50,276 nucleotides of DNA from an uncultured Collinsella sp. (GTDB taxonomy: Bacteria > Actinomycetota > Coriobacteriia > Coriobacteriales > Coriobacteriaceae): NCBI GenBank assembly GCA_905208635.1, contig CAJLPX010000016.1:1-50276 (forward strand). Reading direction: 5' to 3'. A program made the translations under genes and the position numbers. Positions 11,915 through 20,067 of this stretch are shown piece by piece. The notes below the pieces were generated by a model. The model did not search any database. It saw nothing but the letters and a program-made list of their open reading frames with translations, and was not told the DNA's origin. Each line of letters opens with the position of its first letter. Within the stretch, counting starts at the first letter, position 1.

Positions 11915-12118
11915 GTGAAGCATATTCATCCGATTAATCCAGGAAGTGGCGACGAGGCAGGCGTGAAGCCGATGTCTTTTGACTGCCTCTTGGGCATTAC
12001 TGACATCTGTACTGTTTATGATAAAGCAGATGGCTGTGGTGCATACGATTACTGCGACTATGACATGGATGGCGGCAGCATCTGCGTTGTAGATCACTGT
12101 GGCATTGATCAAACGTAG
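11915..12118 (+). CDS. Cys/Asp-rich RiPP precursor peptide 1
   Basis: 67 residues from a GTG start behind a strong AGGGAGGT site; other in-frame starts lack one. The N-terminus MKHIHP is shared with the next peptide and is likely the leader recognised by the maturase. Six cysteines (24, 32, 41, 47, 57, 62) fall within 39 residues. Most are followed by Asp at spacing 2-3: CTVYD, CGAYD, CDYD, CVVD, CGID. Three sit in a D-x-C-x2-3-D frame (DICTVYD, DYCDYD, DHCGID). Cys-X3-Asp motifs are the cross-link pattern of the ranthipeptide freyrasin, so Cys-to-Asp-beta thioethers are the leading prediction. No protease-type GG cleavage site is evident. Alternative: a metal-binding or zinc-ribbon-like small protein. 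Confidence 0.75.
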   Translation: MKHIHPINPGSGDEAGVKPMSFDCLLGITDICTVYDKADGCGAYDYCDYDMDGGSICVVDHCGIDQT

Positions 12119-12148
12119 TCTCTAATTGGATTAAGGTGAGGAGCTGTT

Positions 12149-12328
12149 ATGAAGCATATCCATCCTGTTGGTTCAAATGAACATACTCCCGTTGAGCCTT
12201 GTTGTCTTGGAGTTGATATATGCAATTTTTACGACATCGCCGAGTGCCCTGTTGCGGATTGGTGCTATGTCGATAAAGAATCAAGCTGTGTTTTGCCAGC
12301 AGATTGGTGCGATCCAGTTGACGAGTAG
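12149..12328 (+). CDS. Cys/Asp-rich RiPP precursor peptide 2
   Basis: 59 residues from ATG with GGTGAGGAG upstream; 30 bp after peptide 1. It shares the MKHIHP leader start and the six-cysteine pattern with peptide 1 (DICNFYD aligns with DICTVYD) but is otherwise divergent, with a seventh Cys in CC at 18-19. Cys-Asp motifs: CLGVD, CNFYD, CPVAD, CYVD, CVLPAD, CDPVD; four of these are exact CX3D. Again three D-x-C-x2-3-D frames occur (DICNFYD, DWCYVD, DWCDPVD). A second, diverged substrate behind one maturase suggests a two-peptide product or diversification. It is too short for most automatic gene callers. Confidence 0.75.
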   Translation: MKHIHPVGSNEHTPVEPCCLGVDICNFYDIAECPVADWCYVDKESSCVLPADWCDPVDE

Positions 12329-12407
12329 TTTTTGTGTCTAGGAACTATTTGGTCCAATTCAAAATAAGATGGGGACAAATACCAAAATCTCGTGTCTGGG
12401 AGGAGTT

Positions 12408-12515
12408 ATGCCATTATTGCAAGGTCTCGTTGGATTAACCTTTGTACTTGCTTTATATCTGGCACCTTTTTTATTGTTATTCTTCATTATCCGATTCTTT
12501 CTTCGGAAAAAATAG
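12408..12515 (+). CDS. small hydrophobic membrane peptide (35 aa)
   Basis: MPLLQGLVGL start, then one continuous membrane segment and a basic RFFLRKK tail. The ATG is preceded by GGGAGGAG. It lies 79 bp downstream of precursor 2 on the same strand. The layout (one membrane helix with a positive C-terminal anchor) is common to immunity peptides and small transporter subunits in RiPP clusters; which applies here, if either, cannot be told from sequence. Confidence 0.55.
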   Translation: MPLLQGLVGLTFVLALYLAPFLLLFFIIRFFLRKK

Positions 12516-12583
12516 GAGTATCACGCAAACATTAGCGTAGCTTTCTTCCAATATGAGCCGAGCATTGGCAAGTGGAATAAGAA

Positions 12584-12620
12584 GCCCGACCGTTCGTCAC
12601 ATGAAAGTGATCGGACGGGC
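12584..12620 (+). terminator. probable terminator of the RiPP transcription unit
   Basis: Imperfect hairpin with arms GCCCGACCG and CGGACGGGC (one mismatch), about 70 bp after the small membrane peptide. The downstream T-run is weak (CTCTCAATTT). Confidence 0.45.
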
Positions 12621-12718
12621 CTCTCAATTTAACCCGGGCCGCCACCCATAGTGGCTTTCCGGGCGTATTTTCGGTGCAAAGCAATCGTCAGTTTAATCCT
12701 ATGCGTCGATACCGCATT

Positions 12719-12844
12719 TCATTTGTTCGGCTCGTATTCTACGGCCTTGTAACCCTCGCACTCTCCGGCAAACGGATTGAACACGAAGGCAGAGATGATG
12801 TGTGCGTGGACATCGAGGCTGCTGTAGGCAACATACTGGGGCAT
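12719..12844 (-). pseudogene. short 3' remnant of an unidentified leftward gene
   Basis: 41 codons (Met at 12844, stop at 12719) with protein-like composition, including QYVAYSSLDVHAHIISAFVF and a terminal AVEYEPNK. No ribosome site is visible and an in-frame stop lies just upstream. It looks like the tail of a gene whose front has been lost. Family not recognised. Confidence 0.35.
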
Positions 12845-13212
12845 GGACCCCCGCTGCGCGTGGCATGCGGCCCGGCATATTCATTGCCGTCCAACCCCGT
12901 GTAGTTGCAGCAAAGGGTGGAACCTCAATGCTCAGCTCATGTTGTCCGTGGGACACGAGAATTGTAAGTACACTTTGGTGTGATTCTCACGATGATACTG
13001 AGCCACCTGGAATAAGATACGTCGCGACAACACTTCGCTTCACCTCTGTCTCGACAAGACAACGTAGACTAAAGTTTCCTTTAGTAAGAGAATGAGAACT
13101 ATATCTGAAAGCGTTGCGATGGCGTGAAGGCACCGAGTCCGAACCGACTGAATGCTACGTGCATCTGCATCGCTTTTTTGTTATCTCTGTCAGTTGGGTA
13201 GCACTACACTTG
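12845..13212. other. intergenic region between RiPP peptides and ABC exporter
   Basis: No gene seen. A structure at 13116-13179 has GCGATG pairing with CATCGC directly before six T residues; it would end rightward transcripts, but its long inner loop makes it a weak call. No promoter can be defined. Confidence 0.35.
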
Positions 13213-14868
13213 TCAGCATTTACCCCGGTACATGCTGCCTAAATCCACTACCCCTTCTACCGCGCCGACCATCTCGTCATCGTGAGAGACAATGATGATC
13301 AGCTGGCTTTGCTTGTTGCGCTTAACATAGGCCGCAAGCTCGGCGCGGCTTACAGCGTCTAACCCAGTCGTGGGCTCGTCGAGTACCAAAACTGACGACT
13401 TGCGTGAAATCGCCGACCATAAGTACACTCGGCGCAGCTCACCGCCCGAAAGCGCGGAGCAACGTTTCCCGAGCAACTCCTTCACGCTGTTTTCCAGCGA
13501 AAGTAGGCCATCTACACCCCGGTGATAGGAAGAAAAGGGCGTGTCGAAATACTCTAACAGCTCTTTCACCGTTTCGTCCGGCGCGAAGCACGACTGTGGG
13601 CAGCACGATATCTCTCTCGCACGTATGTAATCCAAGTCGCATTCTTCGATTGGCACGCCGTTGTATTTTACTTTGCCTTTCGATGAGTATAGCCCGAGCA
13701 TCAAGTAAAGAAGTGACGTCTTGCCTCTTCCGTTTTCCCCAACTATGCAATATGTACCAGGACCGGAAAACTTGAAAGAAAACCCGCCGAGGACCTCTCG
13801 GACAGATCCGTCTGGAAGGGCAACCGAGAATTCCAAATCAGATACCGAAATGTCATTTATTTCATCGAGTTTAGCTAAATCGGTCCGATTCCACCCCGAT
13901 CTCTCCTTTTCTCTCGTCGCGATAGCCGTCCTATCCCATGATGCTTTGGCATCTTGATAGGATTTGAACAATGACATCATACTTTTCAAAGTCTTAAAGA
14001 GAACCGCGAAGTATGTACCGATGATAGTGTACTCGCCTATTGACATAGTTCCGTTAATGATTCGTACTCCGGAAACAACAAGTATCACCGCTTGAAACAA
14101 CGCTGCGAAAAGACCATCGAGCGATGTCAGAGAATATGATAGCTTTCCGGAGCGCAAAACTTTGGGAAAATAGCTCTTAAACCCAGCGTCGAGCGCTTGT
14201 TCGCTCTTGCCGTACGAAGATGTCAGTTGAATGTTGAGAATCTGATTAAGCTGCGATGCAATTGCGGCGTAAAAGGCGCTGTCCGCCTCTTTCTTCTCAT
14301 ACGTGACCCTATACAAAAGTTTCCTCAACCCAGTAATTACACAGAAATACACGATGAGGAGAATGATGGAAAACACCGCGAGAGTTGAATCAATTGACCA
14401 TATGATAAGCAATACGATGGGAATGGCTACAATGGACAGCGGCGCACTGATAAAATTCGCCAAAACGAAGGATGAGACCACGCTAGAGTCGGAAATAATC
14501 CGTTGCGTTGTATAGGCTGGATCGATGGTCCGACTCACCAAGTAATCGTCTCTTTCAAAACGCAAGACGGCCTCCCTGAGAAGATCAAAGGAAAGTCTCG
14601 TGGTTATGCGAATGGAAAGTGTTCCTGCAAAATAAGTAAAGAGGGTGGAGAAAACTCCTATTGACGCAACCAGGAGCGCGAAGAGTACGGCGTCTCTTTC
14701 GCTGCGGTTACCGAGAAGAAAATCTAAGAATTTCCCGTTCACGTATGGCATGGCATAGGAGAGAGCGGTTCCAATCACCGTGATAGCAATGAAGACGAAA
14801 GCCCCTTTTGCTCTGATGAACCTCGAGAGAACGCATCGAATCAAGGAAGGCCCCAATCTACCCGCCAC
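13213..14868 (-). CDS. ABC exporter (fused membrane and ATPase domains)
   Basis: 551 residues. The N-terminal ~320 form a six-helix exporter membrane domain; the ATPase follows. Walker A GENGRGKTS is near 376, the signature LSGGELRR near 470, Walker B VLVLDEPTTGLD near 490 and the H-loop IIVSHDD. It lacks an N-terminal C39 peptidase domain, so it would export cargo without cutting a double-glycine leader. It converges on the peptide genes and is the obvious candidate for exporting the modified peptides, but a gene remnant lies between them and it has its own promoter, so the link is by proximity. A half-size exporter normally works as a homodimer. The GTG start at 14868 has a weak ribosome site; the true start may be a few codons downstream. 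Confidence 0.85.
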   Translation of the reverse strand: MAGRLGPSLIRCVLSRFIRAKGAFVFIAITVIGTALSYAMPYVNGKFLDFLLGNRSERDAVLFALLVASIGVFSTLFTYFAGTLSIRITTRLSFDLLREAVLRFERDDYLVSRTIDPAYTTQRIISDSSVVSSFVLANFISAPLSIVAIPIVLLIIWSIDSTLAVFSIILLIVYFCVITGLRKLLYRVTYEKKEADSAFYAAIASQLNQILNIQLTSSYGKSEQALDAGFKSYFPKVLRSGKLSYSLTSLDGLFAALFQAVILVVSGVRIINGTMSIGEYTIIGTYFAVLFKTLKSMMSLFKSYQDAKASWDRTAIATREKERSGWNRTDLAKLDEINDISVSDLEFSVALPDGSVREVLGGFSFKFSGPGTYCIVGENGRGKTSLLYLMLGLYSSKGKVKYNGVPIEECDLDYIRAREISCCPQSCFAPDETVKELLEYFDTPFSSYHRGVDGLLSLENSVKELLGKRCSALSGGELRRVYLWSAISRKSSVLVLDEPTTGLDAVSRAELAAYVKRNKQSQLIIIVSHDDEMVGAVEGVVDLGSMYRGKC

Positions 14869-15183
14869 AAAACATCAATCACTGATACCTTACACCTCAA
14901 CACAACAGGAGCGAAGATTTGCCAATGAGACTGCTTTAAGATTGCCTTGGGCCAATACGATCTCAAGCTCTTCCTACAAGAGAGTCGGAATCGGACATCT
15001 CCTCCGACGAACCTGGCAATCGGGCGGTTGAAATATCTTTTTCAACCGCCCGATTGCCACAATAGATTTGAGCATCCGCCCACAAACGTCCGCGTTTTAT
15101 ACCCATCAAATCCTTTGCCTTTTGTCGTCTAGACTAGAAAAATCGCTCGAAATAACGCAACCGGCCTGCTCGCTTGAAGAAAC
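14869..15183. other. intergenic region with perfect 20-bp inverted repeat
   Basis: No gene. A perfect inverted repeat occupies 15014-15059: 20-bp arms (TGGCAATCGGGCGGTTGAAA and its complement) around a 6-nt loop. It lies upstream of the ABC exporter gene and downstream of the methyltransferase remnant, both leftward. It is therefore either the remnant's terminator or an operator; no T-run follows on the leftward strand. Confidence 0.6.
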
Positions 15184-15860
15184 CTAAGCCCGTAACGTAG
15201 GTGTGCAAACTTCCGAAACGCCTTGCGCGGCATTGTGCGTATAAACTTCGTCAACCGCCTCAGAAATATCTGAGTATCGCGCCGGGTCAAAAGCATACGA
15301 TGTCGCAGCTATACCCTGCACCCATTCGGAACGCGGATTAATTGAATAGCCACACAGCATCATCATACATGCATCTAGACCTGATTTCCCAAGTATCCGA
15401 CGTATTGATGAGAGCATCGCGGGTCGCCCCCGCACCATCGTCGTCACCCCTATTAGCAGTATTTACCGTTTTTCTCTAAATGCGTATCGCCACCCTTAAG
15501 AATACGAAGTGTTTTATCCAGACCCGATTGTCCTCCATCTCAAACGAAGGGATAAGGAATCTCATCCGGAATCGGCAGTAACGGAGGATTCACAACGACA
15601 AGCGAAAAACATGAGTCATCTCTCAGAGGGGAGTAAAGGCTCCCCTCAAGCACCCTAGTTTCGTCATCCAAAGAGTTGATGGCAGTGTTTTTCTTACAAA
15701 GGTCGACAACAAAAGGGTTGATTTCTACAGATGTTACATCCATGCCACAGTTGGTAAGTATCAGGCCCTGTATTCTGGGGCCAGAACACAAATCGAGAGC
15801 CTTCCGTGCGCTCTGCGGTGTAAGGCGCCAATCTCAGCAAATCTGTCCCACAATACTGCG
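15184..15860 (-). pseudogene. decayed class I SAM-dependent methyltransferase
   Basis: Reading leftward, ARKALDLCSGPRIQGLI (the glycine-rich SAM loop) starts the recognisable part. VEINPFVVDLC (acidic residue binding SAM ribose) and VVVNPPLLP (NPP(Y/L) catalytic motif) follow. The frame is then cut by TGA exactly where intact relatives would have Gly in PFVGDGG; the sequence continues in frame as DGGQSGLDKTLRIL before a second stop. A shifted frame continues to 15184 (GRPAMLSSIRRILGKSGLD). The 5' end also has a stop and frameshift near 15835. At least three inactivating lesions mark it as a pseudogene. Its original substrate is unknown; it may once have belonged to the peptide locus. Confidence 0.7.
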
Positions 15861-16101
15861 CTGAAGAACAACACGGAACCCCTGAGCCAAACTCCCCTAT
15901 ACCTTATTAAGGCTAAGACAGGCAAGTTCACGCACCCGGCATATTCCAGAATAACATCCTATTGTTTTAGATGCTCTACAAGCATGAACAGCCGCGAATC
16001 GGAAAGATCTTCTAGTTTCGCCCCGACTGACCGCCAAGGGCCAAAATGGCCTCTCCATCCCCAGGCGACCGGCTCTGGCGCGCCGAGGAGTGTCCCCAAG
16101 T
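15861..16101. other. intergenic stretch with no clear gene
   Basis: About 240 bp. A leftward open frame here overlaps the 3' end of the FHA gene in another frame and has no ribosome site, so it is not annotated. Nothing else is supported. Confidence 0.4.
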
Positions 16102-16134
16102 GCCGGCAGAAAAGGAACGTCCTTAACTGCCGGC
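16102..16134 (-). terminator. hairpin at the 3' end of the FHA gene
   Basis: GCCGGCAG..CTGCCGGC (8-bp arms) encloses a second stem AAGGA/TCCTT. It abuts the stop codon of the leftward FHA gene. No strong T-run follows, so it may be an mRNA-stabilising repeat rather than a true terminator. Confidence 0.5.
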
Positions 16135-17072
16135 TAGAGGGCACCGAAGAGGATGGCATAGGTAGTGGATTCGCCGAGCTTGAGCTCGTCGCCGGGATTG
16201 AGCTGGGCGGAACGGCCGGGCTCGACCTGAATGCAAACGCGCGTGGCCCCGTTTACCACCACGGTTCCGTTGGTGGACGACAAGTCCTCGACGTGCCAGA
16301 TATTTTGAGCATCGCACCAGATATGGGCATGGCGGGCCGAGACATCGTCGCCGACGTCGGTAATATCGCCCTCACCAGTGGCCAGCGCGCCAATCTCAAC
16401 ACCCTGCTCACTCGGCTGAATCCAGCGCGGGGCGCTCACGACAAAACTGTTTTGCACGCGCAGCAAGCCCAAAGGGTGCGCCGGGGCGGGTTCGCGTTCG
16501 CCCGCAGTCAGCGACATGCCAAGCGAACGCGGCGTGGATGTGCCTCCGCCGCAGGTCGCGTTCGCGTAGTCGATGGCATAGTTCACCGAGGACCGCACAT
16601 CCGCCGAACAACCGACGGCGACAAACAGCACCAGCACGACCTCGGCGCGCTCGGCGGGCATGAGTTCCGCCGCCTGGGACAGGCGATCGAGCGCGTTGCG
16701 ATAGAGATTCGTGTCCTGGTGGCACTCTTCGAGCGCGCGTACCATCGGTTCACCTGCAGGACCGCACACCATATTGATTACAGCCGTGGAGTCCATGGGA
16801 TTGCGCTGGCGCAGGGCCAGTTGCGACATAATACGCGCAGCCGAGGTACCATATTCGGCAAAGTAGCGCTGCTGAAGCGTGCCGACCGGCGCGCGAACGA
16901 TAAAGCGGGAAACCCAAGAGCGATCGGCGGCTCGGCTCTGCGGGCTGCGGCCGTCGGCGAGCGGACGGGACGAAAGCACCAAGCCGCACAGCTCGATATG
17001 GCTCAGATGCGCTGCGCGCTTAAAGATGTCAAACATGGCCCCGCATGGGGTGAGCTCAACTTGAGATGCCAT
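16134..17072 (-). CDS. FHA-domain protein of kinase operon
   Basis: 312 residues. The N-terminal ~190 form a domain I do not recognise, with several Cys and Arg residues. The C-terminal ~119 are a forkhead-associated domain, which binds phosphothreonine peptides: IGALATGEGDITDVGDD, then VSARHAHIWC and LSSTNGTVVV. The ATG lies 3 nt after the kinase stop, and its AAGGAGG ribosome site sits inside the last kinase codons, so the two are translated together. It is likely a substrate or reader of the upstream kinase. A truncated copy of its 3' third is at 9464. Confidence 0.85.
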   Translation of the reverse strand: MASQVELTPCGAMFDIFKRAAHLSHIELCGLVLSSRPLADGRSPQSRAADRSWVSRFIVRAPVGTLQQRYFAEYGTSAARIMSQLALRQRNPMDSTAVINMVCGPAGEPMVRALEECHQDTNLYRNALDRLSQAAELMPAERAEVVLVLFVAVGCSADVRSSVNYAIDYANATCGGGTSTPRSLGMSLTAGEREPAPAHPLGLLRVQNSFVVSAPRWIQPSEQGVEIGALATGEGDITDVGDDVSARHAHIWCDAQNIWHVEDLSSTNGTVVVNGATRVCIQVEPGRSAQLNPGDELKLGESTTYAILFGAL

Positions 17073-17075
17073 GAC

Positions 17076-18920
17076 CTAGGCCTCCTTGGTCGTAGAAATA
17101 GAATCGGACGATACTTCGACAGGTCCGCCAAAAGTACGGACAGCTGCGGCTCCACCGGCAAGCGGAGTCGCCATCTGGGCTTTTGTGCGTCGCGGTGCCG
17201 AAACGGGAAGTTCAAAGGCAAAGCCCATCGCAAGCAAAAACCACGTAAGCGTATAGGTTGCAACCAGAGCGGCAACAAGGCCGCCCATCACGGCGCGTTG
17301 GGAAAATACGCTACATGCAGCCACAACCAGCACCGGAACCTCGCAGGCAGAAAGCGCAAGCACACCCTGCAGGAAGCCCGAGCGCCGATCGCGCGCAAGT
17401 GCCCCCGCGGCAACGCCGGCTATGCCTGGCAGCGCCAACGCCAGTGCGGCAATAATACCCGGTAGCGACCCAGACCACACGAGCGATCCCAAAGTCGCCG
17501 TCACGCGAGCGCCCGACGCCAGCAGCGCGGCCGAAACCACGACCACAGCCCAAACCACGCCACAGACGACCGTCGCGCCGACCATCAGCGCGCGACGAAC
17601 CGCGCGGCCAGACGCATCCATGGGGCACGGCGTGAGCGGCTCGCCGCGGAGCGAACGACCGACATTTTGCGCATAGTGGTCACAAAACGCCGAGAGCGCC
17701 GCCTCGACCGCCGCCGGCTCGGGACGATCTTTTTGATGGCTGGACAGACAGGCCATCACCACGTCGAACAGCTGGGCATCGACAAACGCCAGCGCATCGC
17801 GTAGCTCCTCGGAATCCGGCTCAAGCCCCAGCTGCTGGGCCTGCTCGGCCGCAGCGAGCGCCACATCGGGCTCACGACGAAGCAGCTGAGTCAAATCGCA
17901 ACCGGGCGCATGGGCACCAATGGGATAGTCGGGCAGCGTGTCCATCTTGAGACGGTAGGGGCTGGCGATGTCGCGCGTCTTTTTGCGCGAACCCGAGGTG
18001 CCCGAAGTGCTCGGCGCGGCTTCGTATGGCGCGGCGCCGGCAATGAGCTCGTAAACCGTGCTTGCTGCGGCATAGACGTCGATCGCCGGCGACATACGCA
18101 AAGCGCGCAGGTCGGGAATATCGTCGGTGAGCATCTCGGGCGGGGCATAGGCAACCGTCGCGCGACGCAGCGTGGCATAGCGCTCCGTAAACGACGCCTT
18201 GCCGCCGGTACCGGCCACGGCCGACGCAGGCTCAAGCGCCAGCGACGAGCCAAAGTCGATCAGGCACAGGTCAAAGGTGCCCTCGGCAAGCTGCCGGTCA
18301 AGCGGTAGACGCGCCGTACGCACCATAATATTAGCGGGCGAGATATCGCGATGGACAAAGCCCTCGCCCACCAGGCTCATACGGCAGAGCAGATCGAACA
18401 GGTCGCGACCCAGACGCGCCGCCACAAGCGGCGATAGGCGGCCGGCATCGTCCACGGCAAAGCGCGAGCGCAAGCGGGCGAGCGTCTCGCCCTCGACCCA
18501 TTCCATGACAATTGCAGGCACACCGTCGACCTCGCCCCAGCCATAGAGGCGGGGAAAGCCCTTAAGGCCCGAAAGGGCGCGATGGCATTCGTATTCCTCG
18601 CGAAACGCCGCTTTGAACTTGGCGACCAGCGCCTCATGGGCGGCGGCATCGTCAAACTCATCGCACGTTGGCAAGATGAGCTGCTTGAGTGCCACGGCCT
18701 CGCCTTGGGCGTTGACGGCACGCGTCACGCGGCCGATACCGCCACGGCGCATGGTGGCATCGTCGGCAAACAGTATCGTAAAACGACGCAGATAGGCAGG
18801 CAGTTCGTCCTGACCGAGCGCAATGGCCGGCTCAAACCCGTCGACACGCGCCAGGCGCAGGCCGACCATGGGATCGCGACCGAGCGATTGTGGTGTGGTG
18901 GATGCAAGATCGGTCATCAT
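17076..18920 (-). CDS. membrane Ser/Thr protein kinase
   Basis: 614 residues. The kinase domain spans about 45-400: Lys79 in VALKQ (ATP), EWVEGETL (hinge), H190-R-D192 in FVHRDISPANIM (catalytic loop) and D222-FG (Mg). A Gly-poor nucleotide loop (MRRGGIGRV) is unusual. The C-terminal ~150 residues hold four or five membrane segments and no PASTA or other sensor domain, so it may sense within the membrane. The ATG overlaps the stop of the preceding secreted-protein gene (ATGA), and the FHA gene follows at 3 nt: a three-gene operon. Confidence 0.88.
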   Translation of the reverse strand: MMTDLASTTPQSLGRDPMVGLRLARVDGFEPAIALGQDELPAYLRRFTILFADDATMRRGGIGRVTRAVNAQGEAVALKQLILPTCDEFDDAAAHEALVAKFKAAFREEYECHRALSGLKGFPRLYGWGEVDGVPAIVMEWVEGETLARLRSRFAVDDAGRLSPLVAARLGRDLFDLLCRMSLVGEGFVHRDISPANIMVRTARLPLDRQLAEGTFDLCLIDFGSSLALEPASAVAGTGGKASFTERYATLRRATVAYAPPEMLTDDIPDLRALRMSPAIDVYAAASTVYELIAGAAPYEAAPSTSGTSGSRKKTRDIASPYRLKMDTLPDYPIGAHAPGCDLTQLLRREPDVALAAAEQAQQLGLEPDSEELRDALAFVDAQLFDVVMACLSSHQKDRPEPAAVEAALSAFCDHYAQNVGRSLRGEPLTPCPMDASGRAVRRALMVGATVVCGVVWAVVVVSAALLASGARVTATLGSLVWSGSLPGIIAALALALPGIAGVAAGALARDRRSGFLQGVLALSACEVPVLVVAACSVFSQRAVMGGLVAALVATYTLTWFLLAMGFAFELPVSAPRRTKAQMATPLAGGAAAVRTFGGPVEVSSDSISTTKEA

Positions 18921-19822
18921 AGGGCAAGCGCCGCCACGTTATTGTTGAAGTTACCGAGCGCGACGTCATCATCGCCGTAATGGCCGACCCATTGACATAG
19001 GTTGGTGTAACAGCCCCACAGATTGGCATACTGCTGATACCACTTTGACCGGGGCGAGAATGTCTGACGACCGAACTCGGCTCGAATGACAAACATCTCC
19101 CCGACCAGGCTGTCGCACGGCCTGGGATCTCCCGTAGAGTTATAGGTCGAGACCACGTCATTGGCACGAGAAACATAGCCGTCGAGCATGTTGTACTTGG
19201 TCACAAGCCAGCTGTGAATGCTCTCTTCCTCAGCAGCGGAAAGGCCACCGGAGTTTGCATCGTTGTCAGTGTTGCCGCCCGTCGAGCCGCCGTTTCCAGA
19301 CCCTCCGGCAGAGGAACCCGACCCAGAGCCACCGCCCGAACTCGACGAATCCGAGCCGGAGCCAGAAGTATCCGAGCTACCGGGCTTTCCGGACTGCTGG
19401 GCGTCCTGCTCCTTCTGCTGCTCGACCTTATTCACCGTTGCCGCCACGCTATTGTTGGACAACCGATCGATGATCTTGGTGTTGGTGAGCACGATGGTTT
19501 TGCCATTGGCAAGCGTGACTTCGTTGTCCGGGGCCTCGGCGCCGTCCGCGTCGCCGGTGCCAAACACAATATGCGCGACCACACTTGCCCAAGCATATCC
19601 AGTCGTGGTCCCCAGGTCACTTTTGACCTCATGCCCCACGCGCGGTTCGCGTGCGGCATGTGCCTGCATCATGGACGGCACGGTCATGCCATAGGCAGAA
19701 ACGCCAGCTATGACCAGCACCAGCGAGCAAGACAGCAGTGCGTACGCCCGCGGCGCCAAGCCCAGTCGGCGTCGCATGCGCACCGCGGCGCCGCGCTTTG
19801 TCTGAGTGCCACCGGGCCGCAT
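18917..19822 (-). CDS. secreted or membrane-anchored protein with Ser/Gly-rich linker
   Basis: 301 residues. The start with the GGAGGAG site (MRPGGTQTK) is preferred over upstream codons. A basic N-terminus leads to a membrane segment about 27-46. The ectodomain has a Ser/Gly-only linker of about 60 residues and a C-terminal domain with two conserved-looking Cys and several Trp/Tyr. Family not recognised. As the first gene of the kinase-FHA operon (4-nt overlap with the kinase) it may provide the extracellular sensing part that the kinase lacks; this is inference. Confidence 0.75.
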   Translation of the reverse strand: MRPGGTQTKRGAAVRMRRRLGLAPRAYALLSCSLVLVIAGVSAYGMTVPSMMQAHAAREPRVGHEVKSDLGTTTGYAWASVVAHIVFGTGDADGAEAPDNEVTLANGKTIVLTNTKIIDRLSNNSVAATVNKVEQQKEQDAQQSGKPGSSDTSGSGSDSSSSGGGSGSGSSAGGSGNGGSTGGNTDNDANSGGLSAAEEESIHSWLVTKYNMLDGYVSRANDVVSTYNSTGDPRPCDSLVGEMFVIRAEFGRQTFSPRSKWYQQYANLWGCYTNLCQWVGHYGDDDVALGNFNNNVAALAL

Positions 19823-19837
19823 GCGTTCTCCTCCAAC

Positions 19838-19862
19838 AAAAACACGCCGCTCGGGAGCGGCG
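19838..19862 (-). terminator. intrinsic terminator downstream of recR
   Basis: Leftward strand: CGCCGCTCCCGAGCGGCG hairpin followed by GTTTTTG. It stands between recR and the secreted-protein gene and separates the two transcription units, except for read-through. Confidence 0.75.
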
Positions 19863-20067
19863 CATTCATTCGAATCCATATTTGAGTGTATCAGCGAACC
19901 CAAAAGGTTCCGCAACGAATGGGCAAATTAAGGATGCGAGTGGAAGCATCCATGCGATAAGCGGATACAAAGCATCTTTGTTGCACAACAAACTTACAGT
20001 CGCACGGGGAAATTATGGCTACCCCGTGCGTCGCGATGAAGACATACGGCAGGAGCAGGCTCGCCAC

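Noticed and set aside
11915..12328. SCIFF peptides
   Set aside because: Six Cys within 45 residues, but not the SCIFF sequence pattern; Asp-flanked Cys fit ranthipeptides better.
13116..13179. GGCACCGAGTC stretch near a T-run, resembling the end of a Cas9 tracrRNA
   Set aside because: No matching repeat, no cas genes and no CRISPR array in the window; the similarity is a short coincidence.
13213..14868. Peptidase-containing bacteriocin exporter
   Set aside because: No N-terminal C39 domain; membrane helices begin within the first 40 residues.
15959..16159. 66-codon leftward open frame at the end of the FHA gene
   Set aside because: Overlaps the FHA 3' end in another frame; no ribosome site.
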